Of a DNA stretch of 64,000 nucleotides, positions 14,604 to 24,250 are shown piece after piece. How positions within the stretch are numbered: position 1 is the stretch's first letter; each line of letters begins with the position of its first letter. A model generated the notes under the pieces. The model was not told where the DNA came from. It made no database searches and saw only the letters and a list, made by a program, of their open reading frames with translations. Where the stretch lies: NCBI RefSeq assembly GCF_004211145.1, contig NZ_SEBS01000004.1:1-64000 (forward strand), in the 5' to 3' direction. The DNA is from Flavobacterium sp. (lineage in GTDB: Bacteria > Bacteroidota > Bacteroidia > Flavobacteriales > Flavobacteriaceae). The translations under genes and the position numbers were made by a program.

Positions 14604-16235
14604 ATGAAATATAATCGTTATTTTGTGCATCGAATTCAAATTGCGTTGAAGAATTTTACCAAATATCTCGCGTTACTGCTGTTGGCCGCCACGATTGGAT
14701 GCGCCAAGCGCGGCACGATTACCGGAGGCGAGAAAGACACGATTCCGCCGACGTTGCTGCAAAGCATTCCCGCGAATTTCTCAAAAAATTTTAAAGGCCA
14801 GTCATTCAAGCTCGTGTTCGACGAGTACGTGAAGATGAAAGACGTGAGCAAAAACCTCATTATCTCTCCTCCGATGAAGGTCGAGCCGATCATCATGCCG
14901 TCGACTGCGAGCAAGGTCTTCACGATCAACATCAAGGACACGCTGCAACCGAACACGACCTACAGCTTCAACTTCGGGCAAAGTTTGCAGGACAATAACG
15001 AAGGAAATCCATATTCCCAATTCAAATATGTGTTTTCGACGGGAGATTATATCGATTCGCTTAGTCTCGGCGGACGAATCAAGGACGCCTATTCGCTAAA
15101 GACCGACAATTTCGTGTCGATAATGTTGTACAAGGTCGACAGCACGTACAACGATTCCATCATCTACAAACAACCGCCGCGTTATATCACGAACACGCTC
15201 GACAGTCTAAAAACGTGGCGCCTCGAAAACCTCAAGGAAGGCAAGTATCTGTTGATCGCGCTCAAGGACAACAACAATAACAAATTTGACCCGAAACGCG
15301 ATAAGATTGGGTTCCAAAAAGAATACATTACCATTCCGAACGATACGGTCTACGAACTCGAACTCTTCAAGGAAGACGTGCCTTTCAAGGCGATGAAAGC
15401 CACGCTTGACGCAGGAAACAAGCTTTTGTTGGGATACGAAGGTGATCCGACCGACATCAAGGCGACGCTCAAGAATGGGCAAGACGTGCTGCAATCCGTC
15501 GTTACGAAAGTGCCCGACAAGGATTCGGTGAACATCTGGTTCAAACCCATCAAAGTCGATTCGTTGCATCTTGATATTTCACGAGCCGACTTCAAATCGG
15601 AGTATTGGGTCAAGATCAAGGCGCAGAAAAAAGACACGCTTACGTTCAAACCAAACGTGAGCGGAACTTTGCCGTTGCGCTCGAAGTTCGTGTTGGAGCC
15701 GTCGGTTCCGCTCGTCAAATTCGACGAAACGAAAATTTCGGTGACGAAGAAAGATTCCTCGGCCGTGGCATTTACGACGAAATATGACGAGTTCAAGCGC
15801 GAATTCGAGATCGATTTCCCCAAAGAACCCGTGGAAAAATATCAGATACGGATACTACCCGGCGCATTCACCGATTTCTATGACGCGGCGAACGATTCGC
15901 TCACATATAAACTCTCGACCAAAAGCACCGCCGAATATGCCAACATCCGCGTCACGCTCGAAAATGTGAACCGATTCCCAGTGATGGTCGAACTCACGAA
16001 TAAAAACGGAGACGTCATGTATAGCGAATACAGCGAAAGTGCGACGGTTATCGATTTCAATTCGGTCGATCCGGCGTTGTACACGTTGCGCCTGATCTAC
16101 GACGACAACAAGAATAAAAAATGGGATTCCGGGAATTTCCTGCTGAAACGACAGGCCGAGGAAGTGATTTATCTGCCCAAGGAATTCCAGGTGCGCGCCA
16201 ACTGGGATTGGGAACAGCCGTTTACTTTACCGTAA
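14604..16235 (+). CDS. Ig-like (SbsA-type) domain lipoprotein
   Basis: The 543-residue protein starts with a basic, hydrophobic leader ending in the lipobox AATIGC (Cys33), so it is likely lipid-anchored. After it comes TGGEKDTIPPTLLQSIPANFS and an Ig-like domain of the Big_5/SbsA type (about 45-150), common in Bacteroidota surface lipoproteins. The rest is beta-rich, with a KDNNNNKFDPKRDKIGF segment resembling a small calcium-type loop, and a similar DDNKNKKWDSGNF near the end. No enzyme motif is visible. It follows comF closely and overlaps the convergent amidase gene by 14 bases. The role is unknown; a structural or assembly function at the envelope is only a guess. Confidence 0.75.
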   Translation: MKYNRYFVHRIQIALKNFTKYLALLLLAATIGCAKRGTITGGEKDTIPPTLLQSIPANFSKNFKGQSFKLVFDEYVKMKDVSKNLIISPPMKVEPIIMPSTASKVFTINIKDTLQPNTTYSFNFGQSLQDNNEGNPYSQFKYVFSTGDYIDSLSLGGRIKDAYSLKTDNFVSIMLYKVDSTYNDSIIYKQPPRYITNTLDSLKTWRLENLKEGKYLLIALKDNNNNKFDPKRDKIGFQKEYITIPNDTVYELELFKEDVPFKAMKATLDAGNKLLLGYEGDPTDIKATLKNGQDVLQSVVTKVPDKDSVNIWFKPIKVDSLHLDISRADFKSEYWVKIKAQKKDTLTFKPNVSGTLPLRSKFVLEPSVPLVKFDETKISVTKKDSSAVAFTTKYDEFKREFEIDFPKEPVEKYQIRILPGAFTDFYDAANDSLTYKLSTKSTAEYANIRVTLENVNRFPVMVELTNKNGDVMYSEYSESATVIDFNSVDPALYTLRLIYDDNKNKKWDSGNFLLKRQAEEVIYLPKEFQVRANWDWEQPFTLP

Positions 16236-16998
16236 TCGAATCGCGGTCTTCAAGAAAACTGAATTTTTTCCGGACTTCCAACATCGGATTTTTCTCCAAA
16301 GTCGCCACGAAAATACCTTCGTTTTCCCAAGCCGAGACGAGGTATTCGCCCATAAAATCAAGCACTTGCGAATGCCCGGGATATTCGAGGCCGTTCGGAT
16401 CGGTGCCCGTTCTATTCACTCCGACTACATAACTCATATTTTCTATCGCACGCGCTTTAAGCAACGCGTCCCAAGCGGCGATTCTCGGCAAGGGCCAGTT
16501 CGCCACATAAATCAATAAATCGTAGTATTCAGTATTTCTCGAAAACGCCGGAAAGCGCAAATCATAGCAAATAAGCGGGCAAATCCTGAATCCTTTGTAC
16601 TCGACCAACAAACGCTTTTTGCCCGCCGTGAACGCGACGTGTTCACCCGCAAGCGAAAACAAATGGCGCTTGTCGTACTGTTTGATTTCTCCATCTGGAA
16701 AGACAAAAAGCAAGCGATTGTAGACGTTCGCGCCCGATTTGATGACCAAGCTTCCCGTAATCGCGCAATTCTTCTCGACCGCAACCGATTTCATCCATTT
16801 TACGGTTTTCCCGTTCATCGTTTCGGCGACGTTTTGAGGCGACATCGTAAACCCGGTCGAGAACATTTCAGGCAACACGATCAGATCGACCGATTGTGAG
16901 ATCGCATCGATCTTTTCGCGAAAAAAATTCCGGTTCGCCTCGGCGTCTTCCCAAACCAATGGCGATTGAATGAGCGCGGTCGTAAGTTGGTTTTGCAT
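16222..16998 (-). CDS. Nitrilase-family amidohydrolase (YafV/omega-amidase-like)
   Basis: The 258 residues contain the complete Glu-Lys-Cys triad of the carbon-nitrogen hydrolase superfamily: Glu44 in VLPEMFSTGF, Lys110 in YDKRHLF and Cys144 in PLICYDLRFP. Length and the MFSTGF signature point to the YafV/omega-amidase branch, which hydrolyses alpha-ketoglutaramate or alpha-ketosuccinamate and repairs products of glutamine transamination. It starts two bases before the GH92 stop on the same strand, so it is probably co-transcribed behind the mannosidase, and overlaps the convergent Ig-like gene by 14 bases. Substrate assignment rests on family resemblance only. Confidence 0.88.
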   Translation of the reverse strand: MQNQLTTALIQSPLVWEDAEANRNFFREKIDAISQSVDLIVLPEMFSTGFTMSPQNVAETMNGKTVKWMKSVAVEKNCAITGSLVIKSGANVYNRLLFVFPDGEIKQYDKRHLFSLAGEHVAFTAGKKRLLVEYKGFRICPLICYDLRFPAFSRNTEYYDLLIYVANWPLPRIAAWDALLKARAIENMSYVVGVNRTGTDPNGLEYPGHSQVLDFMGEYLVSAWENEGIFVATLEKNPMLEVRKKFSFLEDRDSITVK

Positions 16999-16999
16999 G

Positions 17000-19822
17000 T
17001 TATTCGATGGTTATTTCGTCAGTGAAAATGTAAGCGTCGCCTCCAAATCCTTGATGCCACTCGGGCAATTTCCCGAAGTTGTAGGCTTTGACTTTTAGAT
17101 ACTTGGCTGATGTCGCGGGAATCTCGGCCGAAAAGTCAATGACTTTCACGTCTATATTTTTCGCATCCATTGTATTAGCAACGGTTTTTACGAGTGTAAA
17201 GTTTACGTTGTCGTTTGAGATATAATATTCCACTTTCGTCGGCATCATGATCCAAGCGCGTGAATCCTGAAGGAAACGCGCGTGGAATTTCGAGATTTTC
17301 GTCGGCTTCTTCAAATCGACGACGGCTTCAAAATCCTGCGCTTGGTAACCTTGCCAATCGCCTTTTCGCCAATTTTCGGAACCGAGAATGCCGTCAAGCA
17401 AGCCGTTTGGACCGCCCGCATGATATTGTTTGTCATAAATCGATTTGGTGTTTATGGAATAATCGTTCGGTTTTTTGACGAAACTCGCGCGAACCTCGGC
17501 ACTTTGATCTTTAAAACTTCCCGCGAATGCCAACACGACGGCAGTTTCCGATACGTAAAAAGGTTCGCTGTATTTCTGGTAATCGATAGGTTGTTTTTTG
17601 ACCTTCGGATCGATCACATACCAGATTTCGCGGTCTTTCGCGTCGCCGTTTTTGAGCGTGACGAGCATTTTGTCTGAAAACGATCGTCCGCTGCTTTCGA
17701 TCGTCGGAACAGGAATGATCGGCACATTATCTTGGGTCCAGCCGCCGTGCGCCGCTTCATCCATGACTGGTTTTGAGATGCCGAGCATTTTTTGCATTTC
17801 CTGATCTTGCGATTTCAATATGGTTTGGGAATCGCCCTTGCCATAATTGACGGTGATCTTGTCGAATGCGGGCTCAACGGTTTCCCAAATCGGATTTCCT
17901 GGCGTAACTGAATAGATTCCGAGCGAACTCAGCACATACCAGGCGCTCATCTGCCCGCAATCTTCATTTCCGATAAGACCGTCCGGTGTATTTTTGTAAA
18001 AGTTCTTGAGGATGAAATCGATTTTTGCCTGCGCTTTTTCAGGCTTGTTTACAAAATTATACAAGTACGCCATGTGATGGCTCGGCTCGTTTCCGTGAGC
18101 GTATTGTCCGATCAAACCCGTGATATCAGCCTGTTCACGGCCGGTAGTCGCCGACGGGGCTGAAAACATCTCATCGAGTTTTGCCTCGAAAGCCGTTTCG
18201 CCGCCGAACGCATCGATCATGCCTTTGATATCCTGAGGCACGAAAAACGTGTATTGCCACGAATTGCCTTCGGTGAAGTTATTGTTGACCTCGCGTGCAT
18301 CGAACGGTTTGTCCCAACCGCCATTTTTCTTGGGGCGCATGTGTTTCGTCTCTTGATCGAACACGTTTTTCCAACTTTGCGATCGCTTCATGAAATAGTC
18401 GTAATCTTCTTTTTTATGGAGAATTTTCGCCATTTGCGCGATGCACCAATCGTCATAAGCATATTCCACCGTTTTGGAAACGCTTTCGTGCTCGTCGTCC
18501 ATCGAAATAAAACCTTGTCGTTTGTAGGCGTCAAGCCCAAGATGATCGAGCATTGCGCTGTGTTTCGCGGCTTCGAACGCCTTCTCGTAATCGAATCCTT
18601 TTATGCCTTTTACCATCGCGTCGGCCATTACCGAGACCGAATGATAGCCGATCATACAATCGGTTTCGTTCGACGCGAATTCCCAAACCGGCAATCGTCC
18701 GCCATGTTCGTACTGCGTGATGAACGTGTTGATGAAATCGGACGCGCGTTTCTTGTCGATCAAAGTATACAGCGGATGCGCACCTCGAAACGTATCCCAA
18801 AGCGAGAAAACCGTGTAGTAATCGAAACCTTTCGCTTCGTGGATTTTGTCGTCTCGCCCTCGGTATTTCCCGTCGATGTCCTGGGCGATATTGGGCTGGA
18901 TCATCGTGTGGTACAAAGCTGTGTAAAAAATCGCGAGTTTGTCTTTATCGGTTTCGGAAATCACGATTTTGGAAAGTTCGTTATCCCAAAGTTTCTCGGC
19001 GTCTTTCCTTACTTTTTTGAAATCCCAGCCTAAGACTTCGGACATATTTTTTTTCGCGCCGTCGGTTCCCGTAGGCGAAAGTGCGACTTTAATTTTCAAG
19101 GTTTCGCCTTTTTTTACATCGGAAGAAAATGCGATTGCGAGCAAACTTCCCGCGAAAAAAGTATCGGTGGTTTTTGCAGGCGCGAACGCATTGTTGTTGA
19201 CTTTCGTGATCTTCATCGCGCGGTCGAATTCAATGCGCGCCCAAATTTTCTGGTTCGTCGCCCAAGCCGAACTGTTCCGGTAGATTTCGATCGTTTTGGC
19301 GTCGATGATGCGAACCTCGCCCATTATCAATTGGTCGCGATGGTTCAAGTCCAAAATCACGTTCGCCTGACCCGCTTTCGGGAATTTGTATTCGTGGAAT
19401 CCGACGCGCGTCGAAGTCGTCAAATTCACGTCGATACCGTACTTGTCCAGTTTCACCGAATAAAATCCCGCCGACGCTTTTTCATTCGCGTGCGAGAATT
19501 TTGATGAATACTCGTTCTTGTCGAGATTCGGTTCGCCCATCGTCGGCATGAGCATGATGTCGCCGTAATCGGAAACGCCCGTTCCGCTCAAATGCGTGTG
19601 CGAAAATCCGTAGATCACGGAATCCGAATAATGATAGCCGCCGCATCCGTCCCAACTGCCGTCGATTCTTGTATCGGGCGACAACTGTACCATCCCGAAC
19701 GGAACTGTCGCGCCCGGATACGTATGCCCGTGACCGCCGGTTCCGATAAACGGATTGACATTTTTTGAAAGTTGGGAAATACCGAGAATCGGCAAAAAAA
19801 GCAGGAAAAAATAATTGCGCAT
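17000..19822 (-). CDS. GH92 family exo-alpha-mannosidase
   Basis: I place the start at MRNYFFLLFLPILGIS (19822), giving 940 residues with a signal peptide; an earlier in-frame ATG lies upstream of the predicted promoter. GH92 enzymes remove alpha-linked mannose from glycans such as fungal mannan and N-glycans, with calcium. The family landmarks are present: NPFIGTGGHGHTYPGATVPFGM at the N-terminus (cited in part), EGNSWQYTFFVPQD (about 525), GNEPSHHMAYLYN (about 595) and GQMSAWYVLSSLG (about 640). A C-terminal discoidin-like beta domain follows. No T9SS tail is seen, so it is probably periplasmic. The amidase gene follows one base later. No SusC/SusD pair is near, which is unusual for a glycan locus. 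Confidence 0.93.
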   Translation of the reverse strand: MRNYFFLLFLPILGISQLSKNVNPFIGTGGHGHTYPGATVPFGMVQLSPDTRIDGSWDGCGGYHYSDSVIYGFSHTHLSGTGVSDYGDIMLMPTMGEPNLDKNEYSSKFSHANEKASAGFYSVKLDKYGIDVNLTTSTRVGFHEYKFPKAGQANVILDLNHRDQLIMGEVRIIDAKTIEIYRNSSAWATNQKIWARIEFDRAMKITKVNNNAFAPAKTTDTFFAGSLLAIAFSSDVKKGETLKIKVALSPTGTDGAKKNMSEVLGWDFKKVRKDAEKLWDNELSKIVISETDKDKLAIFYTALYHTMIQPNIAQDIDGKYRGRDDKIHEAKGFDYYTVFSLWDTFRGAHPLYTLIDKKRASDFINTFITQYEHGGRLPVWEFASNETDCMIGYHSVSVMADAMVKGIKGFDYEKAFEAAKHSAMLDHLGLDAYKRQGFISMDDEHESVSKTVEYAYDDWCIAQMAKILHKKEDYDYFMKRSQSWKNVFDQETKHMRPKKNGGWDKPFDAREVNNNFTEGNSWQYTFFVPQDIKGMIDAFGGETAFEAKLDEMFSAPSATTGREQADITGLIGQYAHGNEPSHHMAYLYNFVNKPEKAQAKIDFILKNFYKNTPDGLIGNEDCGQMSAWYVLSSLGIYSVTPGNPIWETVEPAFDKITVNYGKGDSQTILKSQDQEMQKMLGISKPVMDEAAHGGWTQDNVPIIPVPTIESSGRSFSDKMLVTLKNGDAKDREIWYVIDPKVKKQPIDYQKYSEPFYVSETAVVLAFAGSFKDQSAEVRASFVKKPNDYSINTKSIYDKQYHAGGPNGLLDGILGSENWRKGDWQGYQAQDFEAVVDLKKPTKISKFHARFLQDSRAWIMMPTKVEYYISNDNVNFTLVKTVANTMDAKNIDVKVIDFSAEIPATSAKYLKVKAYNFGKLPEWHQGFGGDAYIFTDEITIE

Positions 19823-19839
19823 CGTATTGTAGTTGTACT

Positions 19840-19847
19840 CAAATATA
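19840..19847 (-). promoter_or_regulatory. -7 element of the GH92 promoter
   Basis: The minus strand reads TATATTTG, an exact TAnnTTTG match 18 bases before the chosen GH92 start. No TTG at the preferred distance is found; a TTTTTACG stretch lies there instead. Confidence 0.6.
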
Positions 19848-20022
19848 AGCAAATCGGCAACGCGTAAAAACGTTTACTACGCCAAATGACGTATGCGTCT
19901 TTGCTGAAAAATGCGGCTTTGGTTTCAATATCCGATTTGCGTACTCCTTTTATCGTATTGTGCTGATTTATAATCAGTCCGACTTTTACAAGAAACAAAA
20001 AAGCAATCTAAAAACCGAACAC

Positions 20023-21690
20023 ATGAAAAAACTTCTACTCACGTTACTCTCTCTTTGCGGTTTTCACCTTTCGGCCCAAATGACCGCCGACTGGTATGCT
20101 GCGGGTTATGGTCCTGAAATCGATTATTCGGGCGCGATGACGCGAGACAACAACGGTAATCTGATCTCAGCCGGAACAATGGGAAGTTCCGCGACATTTT
20201 CAGCAACGACATTATCCGGAAACGACGACTTCGACAAGGGCATTTTTATCGCCAAATACGAGGCTTCAGGCCAATTGCTATGGGCGAAACGACTGCCCGC
20301 AACCTACATTTCCATTGTAAGTGACGTAGAGGCCGATAGTGACGGAAACATTTTCATCACCGGTGATTTCGTCGATTCGGTCGACTTCGATCCGTCAAGC
20401 GCCCAAACGGTCCTTACCGCCGATTCGCCTCAAATGTATCTCGCAAAATACAGCCCGAATGGCGATTTACTTTGGGTGCATGATTTCACATTGAGTGAAG
20501 AGCTTTATGAAAAGAACCTTGCGATCGATGAAAATGGAAATGTTTACATCGCAGGAACGGTAAGTTATTCCGTGGATTTCGATCCCTCGGGAAATACCGC
20601 GATTATCCCGGGCAGCGACTCTAACCAAATGGTCTTGGCGAGTTACGGCCCGGCGGGGAATTATCGATGGGCATTTCCGATAGCCACATCCTACGAAACT
20701 TCGGCATTCGAATTTAAGAACAACAAGATCTATGTTGCCGGAAAAGCCAGCGGCAACACCGATTTGGATCCGTCCGCTGCGACGGTAATTATCGGACCCG
20801 ACTTCACGGGAATTTTTGTGGCGCAATATGATACGACCGGAAATTTTCTTTCAGCATTCGGACTCGGTCAGGAAAATCAGAACGTCGTGATGCACGGAGT
20901 GGCGATCGACAACGCTGGAAACATTTCAATAACGGGCGTATTCTCGGGTAGCGTCGATTTCGATCCATCTTCATCTGAAGCCATACTTACCCAAGATAAT
21001 TCCGGGATCTATATCGCCAAATATTCAAACGTCGGAAATTATTTCTGGGCAAAATCATTAGCTGATCCAGACTTTAAAGTTCCGTATGAAATTGCTACCG
21101 ACAACAACGGAAACATCGCCGTCGCAGGAAATTTCCGCAATTCGTTCGACATCGATCCGGGCGATAACGAGGAATTGATCGAAGCGGCTTTCGGATTCGA
21201 CATCTTCGTCACGCGCCTCGACGCCAACGGGAATTTTCTCGATGGGCAAAGGATCGGGCACGATTACGATGCGATCAAGGGCGACGGATACGACCGATTG
21301 GGCGACATCGTGCTCTTGACCGATACGTTGTACGTCAGCGGCGGTATTGCGGGCGACTTCGACTTTGACGCCGACGGCCCGCTTTTACCGATGGAAAACG
21401 ATCCAAACGATTCTACGGGCCTGTCGGCTTTTTTGGTGAAATACAGCGTCGAACCGTTCTTATCGGTTACTGAAAACACGTTTAATTCGTCGTTTTTTGC
21501 CTATCCGAATCCTACGAACGGAATCCTGACTCTCGAAAACAATCTCGAACCGATTTCGCTTTATGATGTCTTTGGCCGATGCCTCGCGACGTATCCTTCG
21601 TCCCAAACCACAATCGACATCAGCACCGTATCAACTGGAACTTATTTGCTTAAAACGCCCACAACGTCAATTAAAATCCTGAAAAAATAG
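20023..21690 (+). CDS. Secreted beta-propeller-like protein with SBBP-type repeats and T9SS C-terminal domain
   Basis: The start at MKKLLLTLLSLCGFHLSAQ gives a standard signal peptide and 555 residues. The body holds five repeats of about 65-70 residues, each with a GNIFITGDFxxSVDFDPSS-like stretch, as in SBBP beta-propeller repeats. The C-terminus (about the last 75 residues) is a type A T9SS sorting domain: FAYPNPTNGILTLEN, ISLYDVFGR and GTYLLKT...IKILKK. The protein should be exported, cleaved and anchored to the outer surface or released. A second cargo protein of similar design follows two bases later. Aspartate-rich loops (DFDPS) may bind calcium. The binding target is not known. Confidence 0.88.
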   Translation: MKKLLLTLLSLCGFHLSAQMTADWYAAGYGPEIDYSGAMTRDNNGNLISAGTMGSSATFSATTLSGNDDFDKGIFIAKYEASGQLLWAKRLPATYISIVSDVEADSDGNIFITGDFVDSVDFDPSSAQTVLTADSPQMYLAKYSPNGDLLWVHDFTLSEELYEKNLAIDENGNVYIAGTVSYSVDFDPSGNTAIIPGSDSNQMVLASYGPAGNYRWAFPIATSYETSAFEFKNNKIYVAGKASGNTDLDPSAATVIIGPDFTGIFVAQYDTTGNFLSAFGLGQENQNVVMHGVAIDNAGNISITGVFSGSVDFDPSSSEAILTQDNSGIYIAKYSNVGNYFWAKSLADPDFKVPYEIATDNNGNIAVAGNFRNSFDIDPGDNEELIEAAFGFDIFVTRLDANGNFLDGQRIGHDYDAIKGDGYDRLGDIVLLTDTLYVSGGIAGDFDFDADGPLLPMENDPNDSTGLSAFLVKYSVEPFLSVTENTFNSSFFAYPNPTNGILTLENNLEPISLYDVFGRCLATYPSSQTTIDISTVSTGTYLLKTPTTSIKILKK

Positions 21691-21692
21691 AC

Positions 21693-23498
21693 ATGAAAAA
21701 AATTCTACTATTGCTGACGCTGTTCCTCGCATCAACCGGAAATGCGCAGCGTTTTGATTGGGTGCGATTTATTTCGTCGGCAACTACCGACAATTCGGTC
21801 GGCGGCGCAAATGATATGGTTCGCGATGCTGACGGCAATCTGTACACGATGTCGACCTACAACACCGACATCCTCGTCAACGGCCAGGTTGTCACGCACG
21901 AAGGTCTCTACTACAACCAAAATGTAGTGGTAATCAAATGGAATCCCGACGGCGAGATACTTGCATTTAAAAAAGTTTACGCACAAAGCTTTGGACTGAA
22001 TCCACACCATCTGGCATTTGATTTCGTAAATGACCAACTTCTTTTATCGACCGACGTTTCGGGCCAACCTGTGGTAATTCCCGATGATGATGTTTCGCTG
22101 TCCAACGTCGACACGGCCGTGCAGATTTTACGATTTGACAGCGATCTTGAATTCGTCTCAAACATTCCACATTATTTCACGTACGCGTGTCCGATGGCGA
22201 CTCACGACGGCTTTACGTATTACGCGCACGGATACAACAGCAAAATCTTTAAGGTAAATGCGCAAAATGAAGTGCAATGGACGATTATACCTGCAGCCGG
22301 CGGCGGTATTTCTGTTTATGGAATTACCGTCGCACCTGATGGAAATGTCTTTATTTCGGGACGCGTCACTTTTAATTCTACAGTTACGTTAGGCGACATT
22401 ACGATAAATGTGCCCGAAGGAAACGGCGATCAATTGGTCGTCTTTAAAATAAGTCCCGAGGGTGAAGTCCTTGCCGGAAGTTACGTGACAAGATCCACTT
22501 CTTCCTGGACGCGAATGCCGCTTATTGGTGACGCTGATGGCAATTTATACCTTATGGCCGGATACTTCGCCCCGAATTTAAGCATCGGAGATTTTCCTTT
22601 GGCAAATGTGGCGAACGGGAACGACGCTTTTTTAGTGAAATTCAACGAAAATTTGGAGCCGCTTTGGGTCACACAATTCCATCAAACCGAAGGAAACATG
22701 ATGACAAACGGCTTGGCGATAAGCGATTCGGGACACATCATTACCACCGGCAGATACACGCAAACCGGCAATTTTGGAGGTTGGGAACTTCCGTACACCC
22801 CAAACGGCTCGGGTTTCATGACTAAAACAGATCCTGCCAACGGCGACGTCATTTATGCCGCCCGAATGAGTTCAACGCAATGGACGGGCGATTCGAGGGC
22901 TGTGGTCGCCAATGGAACATCGTTCTATTTTGCAGGCTATAACGGCAATACGCCGAATGGGGTTTCGTTTGGTTGTTTTACACAGGGAACAGTTGGAATG
23001 TTCCTCACCAAAATCGAAGACATTCCCTATTCGCAACCTGAAATGGAACTTACTTACACGAACGGAGTTCTCGTTACCGATGCAACCGCGACAGCAAGTT
23101 CCTACCAATGGTTTTTCAACAATGCACTAATCGAAGGCGCGACGCAATCGACCTATACGCCGACTCAGGTCGGAACATATTCGGTGATTGCGCAATTCCC
23201 GTTCGGATGCTCGTCTGAACAGACTTTTTCAGTTACGGAATTGGCGACGTTCGAATTCACAAAGTTTGGATTTCGCGTTTTCCCGAATCCTACAAATGGA
23301 AATTTCACGATCGAGAGCGACTTGATTGGAAATCACAAAGTTGAAATCGTCGACTTGAACGGGCGCGTTGTTTTTTCGTCGATCGAAACCTTCTCATCGG
23401 CCGGAAAGACAATTGATTTGCCGCAATTGACCTCGGGAATGTACTTGCTGCGCATCGGGACCGACAACATCTTAACATCCAAACTGATAATCAAGTAA
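21693..23498 (+). CDS. Secreted T9SS cargo protein, SBBP-type repeat family
   Basis: The 601-residue protein begins with a signal peptide (MKKILLLLTLFLASTGNAQ), followed by repeats with the pattern DGNxFISGR / GDxxLVVFKISPEGEV, related in design to the preceding gene. Near residue 450 an Ig-like segment (SYQWFFNNALIEGATQSTYTP) resembles PKD/Ig repeats of adhesins. The end is a T9SS type A sorting domain: FRVFPNPTNGNFTIES, VEIVDLNGRVV and GMYLLRI...SKLIIK. It is co-oriented two bases behind its paralogue, so both are probably made together. A role in adhesion or in binding an external polymer is an inference. Confidence 0.87.
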   Translation: MKKILLLLTLFLASTGNAQRFDWVRFISSATTDNSVGGANDMVRDADGNLYTMSTYNTDILVNGQVVTHEGLYYNQNVVVIKWNPDGEILAFKKVYAQSFGLNPHHLAFDFVNDQLLLSTDVSGQPVVIPDDDVSLSNVDTAVQILRFDSDLEFVSNIPHYFTYACPMATHDGFTYYAHGYNSKIFKVNAQNEVQWTIIPAAGGGISVYGITVAPDGNVFISGRVTFNSTVTLGDITINVPEGNGDQLVVFKISPEGEVLAGSYVTRSTSSWTRMPLIGDADGNLYLMAGYFAPNLSIGDFPLANVANGNDAFLVKFNENLEPLWVTQFHQTEGNMMTNGLAISDSGHIITTGRYTQTGNFGGWELPYTPNGSGFMTKTDPANGDVIYAARMSSTQWTGDSRAVVANGTSFYFAGYNGNTPNGVSFGCFTQGTVGMFLTKIEDIPYSQPEMELTYTNGVLVTDATATASSYQWFFNNALIEGATQSTYTPTQVGTYSVIAQFPFGCSSEQTFSVTELATFEFTKFGFRVFPNPTNGNFTIESDLIGNHKVEIVDLNGRVVFSSIETFSSAGKTIDLPQLTSGMYLLRIGTDNILTSKLIIK

Positions 23499-23537
23499 TA
23501 AATTTTTCATTTTTGAGTTTCTACTAAAAACCTCATT

Positions 23538-24197
23538 ATGAAATATTTGGCGCCGTCCTTATCGCTGTTCCTCGTTGCGTTCGCACTTTTTTGGAAATCA
23601 GTCGATGCCGACGTCAAGCAACCATTTTCGCTGGTTTCGGTCGATATGCTCGAAAAATACGTGTATCGTGGCATGCCAAATCTGTTGACGATTCAAGTCC
23701 CCAATGCAAAGTCGGTAAAAGTTACCGGGGACGGATTGACAAAGGTCGATGATTTCGGACATTACAAATTTTCCCCAGGTTCGGGCACCGAAGCGAAACT
23801 CAACGTAGAAGCTATTATGCAAAACGGATCGAAGTTCAAAGACGTGATCACGCTTCGAATCGGCAACATTCCCGGAAGGCGCAATTTTTTCAGCGGTTTC
23901 GATTCCTATTGCGACATTCCGAAATTGACTGTGGAACAGTTCGACCGCGGAAAATTGTCGGCAACACGCGATTTTAGATATGAAGAAACGATTACGGTGA
24001 AAGAATTCAAAGTCAGGATTCCCGGAAAATCGATCATGACAGTCGCCTCTGACAGCTTGCCCGAGAATCTAATAAGCGACGTCAAAAAACTCAAAAAAGG
24101 AAGCCAACTTATGTTTTACGACATAAAGGTCAAATCGTCCCTATTTCCAACGATGGGCTGTGATAAGAACGCGCCCATACTTCTCGAGGTCCGATAA
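23538..24197 (+). CDS. GldM C-terminal-domain-like secreted protein
   Basis: The 219-residue product has a hydrophobic N-terminal segment (LAPSLSLFLVAFALFW), then a beta-rich region beginning DMLEKYVYRGMPNLLTIQVPN. This matches the start of the GldM C-terminal domain, where members read close to MNVLYRGVPNPISISVPG. The following IPGRRNFFSG corresponds to the IPDP segment of GldM, and EFKVRIPGKSIMTVAS to the next beta unit. True GldM is about 515 residues, with an N-terminal membrane helix and four periplasmic domains that drive T9SS and gliding. This gene carries only the last part. It lies 39 bases behind two T9SS cargo genes, so a linked role in their export or display is possible but unproven. 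Confidence 0.6.
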   Translation: MKYLAPSLSLFLVAFALFWKSVDADVKQPFSLVSVDMLEKYVYRGMPNLLTIQVPNAKSVKVTGDGLTKVDDFGHYKFSPGSGTEAKLNVEAIMQNGSKFKDVITLRIGNIPGRRNFFSGFDSYCDIPKLTVEQFDRGKLSATRDFRYEETITVKEFKVRIPGKSIMTVASDSLPENLISDVKKLKKGSQLMFYDIKVKSSLFPTMGCDKNAPILLEVR

Positions 24198-24200
24198 AAC

Positions 24201-24235
24201 GAAAACGCACCCTAAAAAGAGTGCGTTTTCTATTT
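24201..24235. terminator. Bidirectional terminator between the GldM-C-like gene and sdhB
   Basis: GAAAACGCAC (24201-24210) and GTGCGTTTTC (24221-24230) form a 10-bp stem between two convergent stop codons. The A/T tracts of the stem provide T-runs both ways. Confidence 0.8.
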
Positions 24236-24250
24236 CAAAACTTTTTGATC

